Shown in pieces: positions 9,855 to 17,916 of a stretch of DNA of 64,000 nucleotides (within the stretch, counting starts at the first letter, position 1; each line of letters opens with the position of its first letter). A model generated the notes under the pieces. It was not told the origin of the DNA, did no database searches, and worked only from the letters and a program-made list of their open reading frames with translations. Where the stretch lies: NCBI RefSeq assembly GCF_900105475.1, contig NZ_LT629777.1:1922001-1986000 (forward strand). Reading direction: 5' to 3'. A program made the translations under genes and the position numbers. The stretch is from Pseudomonas asplenii (lineage in GTDB: Bacteria; Pseudomonadota; Gammaproteobacteria; Pseudomonadales; Pseudomonadaceae).

Positions 9855-9987
9855 GCCCCTTTCGCGAGCAAGTCGGATCGCTGCACTGCAGCAGCTCCAG
9901 GTTATCGGCCGTATACAAGCACTACGGACGACTGCAAAACGGTAGGAGCTTGCAGTGCGGCGATCCGACTTGCCCGCGAATCGCGAA
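9855..9987. repeat. REP-type inverted repeat downstream of gcvH
   Basis: The arms TTCGCGAGCAAGTCGGATCG (9861–9880) and its complement at 9961–9980 match at 19 of 20 positions around an 80-nt centre. The element fills the convergent gap between gcvH and the aminotransferase gene and could act as a terminator for either. Confidence 0.85.
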
Positions 9988-10006
9988 TAGAGCCGTCGCC
10001 TCGGTC

Positions 10007-11146
10007 TCAGCGCGAGAGTGCGGCCTTGACCGCAGCCGCTGAACGCTCGACATCGGCCTTGGTGATCACGTTGAACATTGGCAACGAGACGATCAGGCGG
10101 CCAACCCGCTCGGCGATCGGAAACATGCCTTCCTTGAAGCCGCGGGCGCGGTACAGGCTCAGCAGGTGGATCGCCGGGTAGTGGTAGCCGATGCCGATGC
10201 CCTGCTGCTTCATGTCCTCCATGAACGTATCCCGCGCCGGGCGACCGTCCTGACGCTCAGGCAACACCAGCTGGAACATGTGCCAGTTGCTGTGGGTGAA
10301 GTCCTTCACCGGCAGTTGTGCGCCGTACTTTTCCTCGAAATCGCTGCCAAGGCATTCGAAGTAGTACTCGGCCATTGCACGGCGATGGGCAGTAATCGCG
10401 TCGATATGAGCGAATTGCCCGAGGCCGATGGCCGCGGCGACGTCGGTCATGTTGAACTTGCCACCGAGCACATCCACATCCAGGCCATCATGGCCGGTGC
10501 GGGTCACGCCTTGCAGGCGATATTTCTCCGCCAGACGCGCTTCCTCGGCATTGTTCAGTACCAGGCAGCCGCCTTCGGAAGAGGTGATGTTCTTGTTCGC
10601 CTGGAAGCTGAACGAGACGAAGTCGCCGAGGGCGCCGATTTTCTTGCCGTTCCACTCCGAACCCAAAGCCTGGGCGGCGTCTTCGACGATGCGCAGGTTG
10701 TGCTTTTTCGCGATGGTGTAGAGGCGGTCCATGTCCACCGGCAGGCCGGACAGGTACACCGGGATGATCGCCTTGGTGCGTGGGGTGATTGCGGCCTCGA
10801 CCTGGTCCAGGTCGATATTGCGGGTCACCGGGTCGATATCGGCGAACACCGGGGTGGCGCCGACTTCGATGATCACGTTGGCGGTGGCGACCCAGGAAAT
10901 CGGTGTGGTGATGACTTCATCACCCGGGCCGATGCCGGCGATCCGCAGGGCGATCTCCATGGTGCAGGTGCCGGAGTTGAAGGTACGCACCGGACGTCCG
11001 CCGAAGTATTCCGACAACTGGGCCTCAAAGGCCGCCACCTTCGGACCGCTGGTGATCCAGCCGGAGCGCAGGACTTCGGCAACCGAGGAAATGGTCGCTT
11101 CATCGATGGTGGGTTTGGAGAAGGGCAGGAAAGGCAGTGGGCTCAT
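10007..11146 (-). CDS. DegT/DnrJ/EryC1/StrS-family PLP aminotransferase
   Basis: A 379-residue sugar aminotransferase-type protein. Visible features are LRSGWITSGPKVAAFE at the N terminus, EDAAQALGS (Asp binding the PLP nitrogen), and SFQANKNITSSEGG with the internal aldimine lysine. Such enzymes form 4-amino or 3-amino sugars for LPS, O-antigen or lipid A; it resembles ArnB in the N-terminal half but no arn neighbours are present. The start at 11146 gives the conserved N terminus MSPLPFLPFSKP; an upstream in-frame extension to 11224 looks non-coding. The substrate is unknown. Confidence 0.85.
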   Translation of the reverse strand: MSPLPFLPFSKPTIDEATISSVAEVLRSGWITSGPKVAAFEAQLSEYFGGRPVRTFNSGTCTMEIALRIAGIGPGDEVITTPISWVATANVIIEVGATPVFADIDPVTRNIDLDQVEAAITPRTKAIIPVYLSGLPVDMDRLYTIAKKHNLRIVEDAAQALGSEWNGKKIGALGDFVSFSFQANKNITSSEGGCLVLNNAEEARLAEKYRLQGVTRTGHDGLDVDVLGGKFNMTDVAAAIGLGQFAHIDAITAHRRAMAEYYFECLGSDFEEKYGAQLPVKDFTHSNWHMFQLVLPERQDGRPARDTFMEDMKQQGIGIGYHYPAIHLLSLYRARGFKEGMFPIAERVGRLIVSLPMFNVITKADVERSAAAVKAALSR

Positions 11147-11371
11147 GGGGTCGTGACGTCCGATGTTAAAGGCCGGGAAATATTCACAGAGGGTAAAGGA
11201 TAGGCAGCAATACCGCGAGGTCATCGATGATACTGATCTGATGTGAAATTTCGGTGCTTTTTACTGTCCTGACGCTGAACGGATGCTTCGCGACGGTCGG
11301 GGTAACGGGTTGCCAGGCGGTTTTTACAGTGTTCGCAACGCAGTGTTCGCCCGTGTTGCCGTGAGGCGATG

Positions 11372-11400
11372 AAAAACGCCGACTGATTGTCGGCGTTTTT
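11372..11400. terminator. bidirectional Rho-independent terminator
   Basis: The stem AACGCCGAC / GTCGGCGTT with an A-tract on the left and T-tract on the right. It lies 27 bp beyond the stop of the leftward DUF2388 gene and would isolate it from the aminotransferase gene. Confidence 0.85.
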
Positions 11401-11426
11401 AATGGATCAACGAGCGAGCCTGTGGA

Positions 11427-11744
11427 TCACTCGTCGGTCAGGGCGTTTTTCGCCAGGATCGCGTTGGCCAGCTCCATGTCACTGGCCTTCAGATCCGGGT
11501 TGTCGGCCCGCACTTTCTGCATGGCGGCCTCCAGGTAGGGGCCACGGATGTTGCCGTCGCTGGCGACGAAGCTGCCGGCATCATCCTGGGCTGCGACGAT
11601 CATCTTGTGATCCTTGAAGGTCAGGTAGGTCGAGCCGGTGGTCGCGCCGGACGAAATGACATTGCGCCAGAAACCATCGGCCATGGCCGAACCAATGGGG
11701 AGAGACAGCAATGCCGCAGTGGCGACAGCATATTTGAGACGCAT
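11427..11744 (-). CDS. DUF2388 domain-containing exported protein
   Basis: A 105-residue protein with signal peptide (MRLKYAVATAALLSLPIGSAMA, cleavage before DGF). The mature part FWRNVISSGATTGSTYLTFKDHKMIVAAQDDAGSFVASDG is the DUF2388 domain, common in Pseudomonas and of unknown function. The start at 11744 is preceded by CGGAG; the in-frame extension upstream lacks a ribosome site. Its own terminator follows. Confidence 0.88.
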   Translation of the reverse strand: MRLKYAVATAALLSLPIGSAMADGFWRNVISSGATTGSTYLTFKDHKMIVAAQDDAGSFVASDGNIRGPYLEAAMQKVRADNPDLKASDMELANAILAKNALTDE

Positions 11745-11811
11745 GATGGTTACTCCGCTGGGGTGGTATGTAGCCTTTGATCGCAGCCAGCGATACGGAG
11801 TTCCGTTGCGT

Positions 11812-12261
11812 TTATTCAAGTGTCTCGACCTGCAGGATCGCGCCGTTCTGGCTGATCACCCGCACGCGCGCCCCGACCTCGGCATCCGGGCCGGTCACCA
11901 GCCACACGCCGTCGCCGACCTTGATCTTGCCGCGTCCACCGGTGATGGCCGATTGCACCAGGAAGGTCTTGCCGATCAGCTCATGGCCGCGTTCGTTGAG
12001 CCCCGGCTGGTCGCTGGCACTGCTGGCGGCGCGCTGGCGCTTCCACCAGTACACGGCGGTCAGCACCGACAGCAGGCCGAACAGCAGGAACTGCAAGGCC
12101 CATGGCAGGCCGGGAATCACGAAGGTCAGTACGCCGACCGCCGCCGCCGCGATACCGACCCAGAGCAGGTAGCCGCCAGCGCCGAAGACTTCGAGTATCA
12201 GCAGCAGGGTGCCGAGTGCCAGCCAGTCCCAGAAGGACAGGTGTTGCAGGAATTGCCACAT
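11812..12261 (-). CDS. NfeD family membrane protein
   Basis: A 149-residue protein with two to three membrane helices in the first 75 residues and a C-terminal OB-fold (GKTFLVQSAITGGRGKIKVGDGVWLVTGPD), the NfeD1b layout. NfeD proteins pair with SPFH/stomatin proteins. The start at 12261 is 10 nt after the qmcA stop, with GAGG upstream. It probably forms a membrane quality-control complex with QmcA; that role is inferred from the family. Confidence 0.9.
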   Translation of the reverse strand: MWQFLQHLSFWDWLALGTLLLILEVFGAGGYLLWVGIAAAAVGVLTFVIPGLPWALQFLLFGLLSVLTAVYWWKRQRAASSASDQPGLNERGHELIGKTFLVQSAITGGRGKIKVGDGVWLVTGPDAEVGARVRVISQNGAILQVETLE

Positions 12262-12271
12262 GGCCGCTGCC

Positions 12272-13192
12272 TCAGGTCTTCTTGCCGTCGAAGGTGGCCT
12301 TGACGATTTCGCCGATGCCGCCCACGGCACCGATGACCTGGCTGGCTTCCAGCGGCATCAGGATCACCTTGCTGTTGTTGGCGGAGGCCAGTTTGCCAAG
12401 CGCCTCGACGTATTTCTGTGCGACGAAGTAGTTAACCGCCTGCACGTTACCGTTGGCAATCGCTTCGGACACCACCTGGGTCGCCCGGGCCTCGGCTTCG
12501 GCTTCCCGCTCGCGGGCTTCGGATTCGAGGAAGGCGGCCTGGCGATTACCTTCGGCTTCGAGGATCTGTGCCTGCTTCTTGCCTTCGGCGGTGAGGATTG
12601 CCGAGGCGCGCAGGCCTTCGGCTTCGAGGATCTGCGCGCGCTTGACCCGCTCGGCCTTCATCTGCCCGGACATGGCCGCCATCAGGTCGGCCGGCGGGCT
12701 GATGTCCTTGATTTCGATCCGGGTGATCTTTATGCCCCACGGCGCGGTGGCTTCATCGACGGTGCGCAGCAGCTTTTCGTTGATGGTGTCACGCTGGCCG
12801 AGCATCGCGTCGAGTTCCATGGAGCCGAGCACGGTACGGATGTTGGTCTGCAGCAGGTTGCGGATGGCGTGTTCGAGGTTGTTCACCTCGTAGGCGGCCT
12901 GGGCCGTGTTGACCACCTGGAAGAAACACACAGCGTCGATCTGCACCGTGGCGTTGTCGGAGGTGATGACTTCCTGCGGCGGGATGTCCAGCACGCTTTC
13001 CATCACGTTGATCTTGCGGCCGATGCGGTCCATGACCGGGACGATGATGTTCAGGCCCGGCTTGAGGGTGGTGGTATAGCGGCCGAAGCGCTCCACCGTC
13101 CATTGATACCCCTGGGGTACGACCTTGAAGCCCATGAAGACGATGGCGATGGCCAGGCCGACGAAGAGCAGAAGCACGCTACCGATTTGCAT
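12272..13192 (-). CDS. qmcA: SPFH/Band 7 (paraslipin) membrane protein QmcA-like
   Basis: A 306-residue protein with one N-terminal membrane helix ([20 protein letters not shown]), then the SPFH domain ([35 protein letters not shown]) and a long Glu/Ala-rich coiled coil ([20 protein letters not shown]). This matches QmcA/YbbK. It oligomerises at the inner membrane and is coupled to NfeD in one operon. It is transcribed divergently from the next membrane protein gene. Confidence 0.93.
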   Translation of the reverse strand: MQIGSVLLLFVGLAIAIVFMGFKVVPQGYQWTVERFGRYTTTLKPGLNIIVPVMDRIGRKINVMESVLDIPPQEVITSDNATVQIDAVCFFQVVNTAQAAYEVNNLEHAIRNLLQTNIRTVLGSMELDAMLGQRDTINEKLLRTVDEATAPWGIKITRIEIKDISPPADLMAAMSGQMKAERVKRAQILEAEGLRASAILTAEGKKQAQILEAEGNRQAAFLESEAREREAEAEARATQVVSEAIANGNVQAVNYFVAQKYVEALGKLASANNSKVILMPLEASQVIGAVGGIGEIVKATFDGKKT

Positions 13193-13349
13193 GACTATTC
13201 CCTGTTCGAGTGATGATCGAGGTGCCGATAATGAGCCGATTATAACGATTCTGACTCGATAATAAGTGTGTCATTTGTGTTCGGGGCTGTAGGACGCGAG
13301 CCATGTTAAGGTGCAGGCCATCGCCCCCGCTTGTGAGCGTCTGAGTTCG

Positions 13350-14378
13350 ATGATCTTCGGTCCTGATCCGTCCGCCATTCTGTTGATCTTCCTGTTGGCT
13401 GCGCTGGCCGTGGTCAGCGCGATCGGGTTGCTGTGGGTGCTGGTGGCCCTGCTGTTCGCGCGCACGCGGCGCCATCTGCGGCGCAATCCCTGGCGCTATG
13501 GCTGCCTGGTGGTCGTGAGCCTGGTATTTGCAGGGTTGGGCGGCACGATGTGGCGCGATTTCCAGCGTATCGATGCCGAGTCCCAGGCGCGCCAACAAGC
13601 GCTGAACCCACGGCTGGAGGCTGAGCTGCACCTGGGGGAGTTGAGTTTTCCGGCAGGCAGCCAGGCGCATCTGGTCACCCTCGACGCCGAGGACTGGCAG
13701 GGCAAACCCCAGGCCCACGGATTGGAGAGCCTGAAGGCCATCGAGCTGCCAGAGCCCCAGGATGTCCTCGGAATGCCGGTGTCGGCGATTGATTTTTCAC
13801 CGGGCTACAGTGAATCGCGCCTGCGTCTGGAACGGGACCGGGTCATCGAGGACTGGTCCTGTGCCGCGAGCGAATGGGTGAGTTTCCGGCGCGAGGCGCA
13901 GGATACGTATCGTCCGAGCCGCTGGCGCTTTGACCAGTGCAACCTGGTTCCCGGTGTGCACGTGGCCGGTGTGATCTGGCCGGCCGGTACCGTGCTCAGT
14001 GGCGATCGCCAGGGCTGGATGTTGCGGGCCGAGGACGCCGACGACCTGGATATCGCCCTGGATGGTCTGCACCTGTCCGCGCTGCGCCTGGATCTCGACA
14101 GCCAACGGCGCGTCGAAAAGTGGGACGGGCAACTGGCGCGGCCCGCCACGCTGGGCGAGTGGCTTTATCCACAGGGCACCCGGGTCCGTGGCGATGAGCG
14201 CGGCGCCTGGCTGTTCAGCCCCACCGGCGAACACGACGCGATCAACCAGCGCACGGGCGAGAAGGTTGCCGAGGGACAGTCGATTCTCCAGCGGCGCGGT
14301 GATACCACCCCGGTGACCATCAAGCCCAACAGCGAAGTCGGGGTGATCGACTGGTTTGTCGTCACCCCGGCGCAGTGA
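13350..14378 (+). CDS. membrane-anchored protein of unknown function
   Basis: About 342 residues. Two hydrophobic helices near the N terminus (SAILLIFLLAALAVVSAIGLL; YGCLVVVSLVFAGLGGTMW) are followed by a large soluble part rich in Trp, Asp and Arg. Several segments repeat a pattern of short beta strands with G-D-x-x-G-W/A turns (GDRQGWMLRAED, GDERGAWLFSPTG), suggesting a repeat fold. I do not recognise the family. The start is uncertain: GTG 13311 opens the frame but lacks a ribosome site; ATG 13350 is preferred. Confidence 0.6.
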   Translation: MIFGPDPSAILLIFLLAALAVVSAIGLLWVLVALLFARTRRHLRRNPWRYGCLVVVSLVFAGLGGTMWRDFQRIDAESQARQQALNPRLEAELHLGELSFPAGSQAHLVTLDAEDWQGKPQAHGLESLKAIELPEPQDVLGMPVSAIDFSPGYSESRLRLERDRVIEDWSCAASEWVSFRREAQDTYRPSRWRFDQCNLVPGVHVAGVIWPAGTVLSGDRQGWMLRAEDADDLDIALDGLHLSALRLDLDSQRRVEKWDGQLARPATLGEWLYPQGTRVRGDERGAWLFSPTGEHDAINQRTGEKVAEGQSILQRRGDTTPVTIKPNSEVGVIDWFVVTPAQ

Positions 14379-14390
14379 GTTCCTGTCAGC

Positions 14391-16172
14391 TCAACGCTGC
14401 TCGCTCTGGGGCGTGACCCGCAGCACTTCCTCGATGGTGGTCAGCCCCGCTGCGATCTTCTGCGCGCCGGACAGGCGCAGGCTGCGCATGCCGTCCTTGA
14501 ACGCCTGGCGCCGCACCGCCAGCAGGTCGGTGTCGGCATGGATCAGCGCCTTGACGCTGTCACTGAGCAGCATGATCTCGTAGACCCCGGCGCGCCCGCG
14601 ATAGCCGGTGTCACGGCATTCCAGGCAGCCGACCGCCTGTTGTGCTCCGCTGGGCAGAGGCGCCTGCCAGGGCCGGGTGAGGGTCTGCCAGTCATCCTCC
14701 GACAGGGTCTGCGGCGCCTTGCAGTGCGGGCACAGGGTTCGCACCAGGCGCTGGGCCATGACCCCGAGCACCGTGGCCTTGATCAGGTAGTGCGGCACGC
14801 CCAGTTCGAGCAGGCGGCTGATGGCGCTTGGCGCATCGTTGGTGTGCAGGGTCGACAGCACCAGGTGGCCGGTCAGAGCCGCCTGGATCGCCATTTCGGC
14901 GGTTTCCAGATCGCGGATTTCGCCGATCATGATGATGTCCGGGTCCTGGCGCATCAGCGCGCGTACGCCGCTGGCAAAGGTCAGGTCGATGTTGTGCTGG
15001 ACCTGCATCTGGTTGAAGGCCGGCTCGACCATCTCGATCGGGTCTTCGATGGTGCAGAGGTTGACCTCCGGCGTCGCCAGCTTCTTCAGGGTGGTGTACA
15101 GCGTGGTGGTCTTGCCCGACCCGGTGGGGCCGGTGACCAGAATGATGCCGTTGGGTTGGCGCGTCATGTCCTGCCAGCGGCGCAGGTCCTCGGCGGAGAA
15201 ACCGAGCTGGTCGAAATCCTTGAGCAGCACCTCCGGGTCGAAGATCCGCATCACCATCTTCTCGCCGAACGCGGTCGGCAGGGTCGACAGGCGCAGTTCC
15301 ACTTCGCCGCCGTCCGGAGTCTTGGTCTTGACCCGGCCGTCCTGGGGTTTGCGCTTTTCCGCGACGTTCATCCGGCCCAGGCTCTTGAGCCGGCTGACGA
15401 TCGCCATGGTCACCTGGGGCGGGAATTGGTAGACGTTGTGCAACACGCCGTCGATGCGAAAGCGTACGGTGCCCTGCTCGCGGCGCGGCTCGATATGGAT
15501 ATCGCTGGCACGCTGCTGGAAGGCGTACTGGAACAGCCAGTCGACGATGTTGACGATGTGCGCGTCGTTGGCGTCCGGCTCCTGGTCGCTGGCGCCGAGG
15601 TTCAGCAGTTGTTCGAAGTTGCCCAGGTTGTGGCCTTTCTGGTCGACCAGGGTGGCGCCGCTGACCGATTTGGCCAGGCGGAAGAACTCCACCGTGTAGC
15701 GCTGGATATCCGCCGGGTTGGCCACCACGCGGCGGATCGGCAGTTTGAGCACATGGCTCAGGTCGGCTTCCCAGGCCTTGACGTGGGGTTGGGCGCTGGC
15801 CACGGTCACGCTGTCGTGGTCCACCGCCACGGCGAGGATCTTGTGGCGCTGGGCGAAGGCATAGGACATCAACGGCATGATCGCCGCGACATCGATCTTC
15901 AATGGGTCGATGCGCAGGTACGGCTGGCCGGCTTGCTGGGCCAGCCACAGGGTCAGGTTTTCCAGGTCCAGCGGCTTGCCGGAGCGGCTCAGGTCGGGCA
16001 AGTGCTGGCTGGCGATGAATTCCAGGGGGTGCAACTGGCTGTTCTGCAAGTTGCGCCGGGTGGTCATGGCGTGTTCGGCCGAGTCCTGGCTGATGAAGCC
16101 CTGGCTGACCAGCTCACGCAGCAGTTCATTGAGGTCCAGCCAGCGATCCTGGGTGAGAGAGGCGACGGGCAT
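14391..16172 (-). CDS. orphan GspE/PulE/PilB-type secretion ATPase
   Basis: A 593-residue type II secretion / type IV pilus assembly ATPase. It has an N-terminal MshEN-like domain (about residues 1–180), Walker A GPTGSGKTTT (348–357), Asp/His boxes around DPDIIMIGEIRD, and a tetracysteine zinc finger (CPHC ... CLEC). It powers pilin or pseudopilin polymerisation at the inner membrane. No pilus or secretion gene is adjacent, so the partner machine is not visible here. The start at 16172 has AGGAG 5 nt upstream. Confidence 0.92.
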   Translation of the reverse strand: MPVASLTQDRWLDLNELLRELVSQGFISQDSAEHAMTTRRNLQNSQLHPLEFIASQHLPDLSRSGKPLDLENLTLWLAQQAGQPYLRIDPLKIDVAAIMPLMSYAFAQRHKILAVAVDHDSVTVASAQPHVKAWEADLSHVLKLPIRRVVANPADIQRYTVEFFRLAKSVSGATLVDQKGHNLGNFEQLLNLGASDQEPDANDAHIVNIVDWLFQYAFQQRASDIHIEPRREQGTVRFRIDGVLHNVYQFPPQVTMAIVSRLKSLGRMNVAEKRKPQDGRVKTKTPDGGEVELRLSTLPTAFGEKMVMRIFDPEVLLKDFDQLGFSAEDLRRWQDMTRQPNGIILVTGPTGSGKTTTLYTTLKKLATPEVNLCTIEDPIEMVEPAFNQMQVQHNIDLTFASGVRALMRQDPDIIMIGEIRDLETAEMAIQAALTGHLVLSTLHTNDAPSAISRLLELGVPHYLIKATVLGVMAQRLVRTLCPHCKAPQTLSEDDWQTLTRPWQAPLPSGAQQAVGCLECRDTGYRGRAGVYEIMLLSDSVKALIHADTDLLAVRRQAFKDGMRSLRLSGAQKIAAGLTTIEEVLRVTPQSEQR

Positions 16173-16301
16173 GCGGGCTCCTGGTTTGACGATGGTCCAG
16201 ACGTAGTCCCTGTCTGACCTCGAAATGCCAAGAATAGTCGCGAGGCCGGCTGATGTCTGTGCCGATACCGGATCAGGGCCGGTGATTTTGTCGACGCGGA
16301 C

Positions 16302-16634
16302 TCAGCCCGCCGCTTGCAGGGCCTGTGGTTGGACGTGGGCCGACGACTGCAATTGCACGGAGAAAACGCTGATCAGGTTGCGCATTTTTTCACCGATCAC
16401 CTGGGCGCGGTGCCAACTCAGGCCGTCCAGTTCCAGCTCGATCAGGAACCGGCCGTCATGCTGCCGAGCCTGTACTTGCAGGGGCGTGAGCAGTTGCAGG
16501 GCGAACAGATTGAGCAGGCGGCAGAGCAGGTCCGGTTCGGCTTCGGCCTGCACCTGATAATGCACCCGGCAGTGCGGATTATCGGAAGACCAGGTATCGG
16601 GGCGTGGAAGGGGGAGGGCATCAAGGTGGTACAT
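16302..16634 (-). CDS. small protein, possible ACT-like fold
   Basis: A 110-residue protein I do not recognise by name. The segment VHYQVQAEAEPDLLCRLLNL ... QVQARQHDGRFLIELELDGL ... AQVIGEKMRNLISVFSVQL has the beta-alpha-beta-beta-alpha-beta spacing of an ACT domain like IlvM/IlvN. The start at 16634 has a clear AGGAG (AGGAGAAAGACC-ATG). It is divergent from the Lrp-type regulator gene 127 bp away, so it may be a regulator target that senses an amino acid; this is inference. Confidence 0.7.
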   Translation of the reverse strand: MYHLDALPLPRPDTWSSDNPHCRVHYQVQAEAEPDLLCRLLNLFALQLLTPLQVQARQHDGRFLIELELDGLSWHRAQVIGEKMRNLISVFSVQLQSSAHVQPQALQAAG

Positions 16635-16761
16635 GGTCTTTCTCCTGGATCGGCTGGAGAAATTTTTACATGCTGAGCCAGGTATTTCTTATCTATGATG
16701 GACAGGTTTGGCATAAATAAGAATTGTATTATTCGTCTGATAAACAGTTTGGGGTATTTTT
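16635..16761. promoter_or_regulatory. AT-rich divergent control region, candidate Lrp-type binding site
   Basis: The gap between the small ACT-like gene and the Lrp/AsnC gene is conspicuously AT-rich, with an imperfect repeat TAAGAAT...ATTATTC at about 16717–16735. Lrp proteins bind AT-rich degenerate sites and usually autoregulate, so this is the natural operator region. No precise promoter is assigned. Confidence 0.35.
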
Positions 16762-17235
16762 ATGCAGGGTGAGCTGGATGCGTATGATCGTCGGATCCTG
16801 GCGTTGCTGCAGGAGGATGCTTCACTGTCCAGTGCCCAGATCGCCGAGCAGGTAGGGCTGTCCCAATCGCCCTGTTGGCGGCGAATCCAGCGGCTCAAGG
16901 ACGAGGGGGTGATCCGCGGCCAGGTGACGCTGCTCGATCGCAAGAAGATCGGCCTCAATACGCAGATTTTCGCCGAGGTGAAACTCAACGCCCACGGCCG
17001 TTCCAACTTCACCGAGTTCACCGAAGCGATCCGTGGTTTTCCCGAGGTGCTGGAGTGTTACGTGCTGATGGGCGCGGTGGATTTCCTGTTGCGGATCGTC
17101 ACTGCCGATATCGAGGCGTACGAGCGGTTTTTCTTCGAGAAACTGTCGATGGTCCCGGGGATCCAGGAGGTCAACTCCATCGTTGCGCTGTCCGAGATCA
17201 AATCCACCACCAGCCTGCCGGTGTTGCGTTCCTGA
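16762..17235 (+). CDS. Lrp/AsnC family transcriptional regulator
   Basis: A 157-residue regulator of normal Lrp length. The N-terminal winged helix-turn-helix (LDAYDRRILALLQEDASLSSAQIAEQVGLSQSPCWRRIQRL, residues 5–45) precedes a C-terminal RAM/ACT ligand domain (EVLECYVLMGAVDFLLRIV). It probably binds an amino acid. It is convergent with the SGNH gene of the cellulose operon; the stops are 3 bp apart. Not assignable to Lrp itself or a named paralogue. Confidence 0.92.
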   Translation: MQGELDAYDRRILALLQEDASLSSAQIAEQVGLSQSPCWRRIQRLKDEGVIRGQVTLLDRKKIGLNTQIFAEVKLNAHGRSNFTEFTEAIRGFPEVLECYVLMGAVDFLLRIVTADIEAYERFFFEKLSMVPGIQEVNSIVALSEIKSTTSLPVLRS

Positions 17236-17238
17236 GGT

Positions 17239-17898
17239 TCATTGGCCTCCTGGTCGCGGCAATGGCATCTGCAGCAGCGCCTTGACGATGGCATCACTCC
17301 AGGCCTTGTAGCCGGTGAGCGTCAGGTGCTGGCCGTCGATGGTTGCCCACTCGCCCTTGCCGGAGAACTGCAACGAATCGATGTAGCGGCAGGGCGCAAC
17401 GCTCTTGCTGAGAAAGTCCGACATTGTTCGCACCCGCTCGTAGGTCTTGCCGTATTTGCCGCCTTCGCTGCCCCAGCTAGGCCCGACCCAGACGCATGGG
17501 CGTTGGTGGGCGGCGATGGCCTTGACCAGGCTGTTGGTCTGTTGCCAGATCCAGGCTTTGGGGAAGCTCGGTTTGTCGTAGCTGGCCATGGTGTCGCCCA
17601 TGACGATCACGACGAGGTCGGGTTTGTCGCTGTCCAGCAGTTCGCCGATGGCTCGGGTCGAGGCATTGTCGAGTACCGTGGCTTCGGCATTGCCGCGCCG
17701 TTCGGCACCGCCGCAGGGGCTGGGCGTGGCCTTGAGCCAGTCGCCGGCGTTGGCTGCGCAGATACCCAGGGAGTGCACCTGGGCTCCCTGGCGGCTGAGC
17801 GCTTCATGCAGGGGATTGAGCAAAAAATACGGAGTCGCCAGGTGGCTGTCGCCGATGATCAGGAAGGTCAGGCCCGCCACGACCGATGAAGTTGCCAT
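17239..17898 (-). CDS. SGNH/GDSL hydrolase-like protein of the cellulose operon (WssF-like)
   Basis: A 219-residue protein with SGNH block I (LIIGDSHLATPYF; nucleophile Ser in GDS), a central VIVMGDT, and block V (DGQHLTLTG; catalytic Asp and His). It is 18 bp downstream of bcsC in the same operon. In P. fluorescens SBW25, wssF encodes a protein of similar length and fold, tied to cellulose acetylation with WssGHI; no WssGHI-like genes are present here. A role in cellulose modification is inferred from position. Confidence 0.8.
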   Translation of the reverse strand: MATSSVVAGLTFLIIGDSHLATPYFLLNPLHEALSRQGAQVHSLGICAANAGDWLKATPSPCGGAERRGNAEATVLDNASTRAIGELLDSDKPDLVVIVMGDTMASYDKPSFPKAWIWQQTNSLVKAIAAHQRPCVWVGPSWGSEGGKYGKTYERVRTMSDFLSKSVAPCRYIDSLQFSGKGEWATIDGQHLTLTGYKAWSDAIVKALLQMPLPRPGGQ

Positions 17899-17916
17899 GT
17901 TGTGCGCTCCCGTGAA

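Noticed and set aside
13311..13349. GTG start 13 codons upstream for the membrane protein at 13350
   Set aside because: No Shine–Dalgarno sequence and the added residues contain no conserved features; kept only as an alternative.
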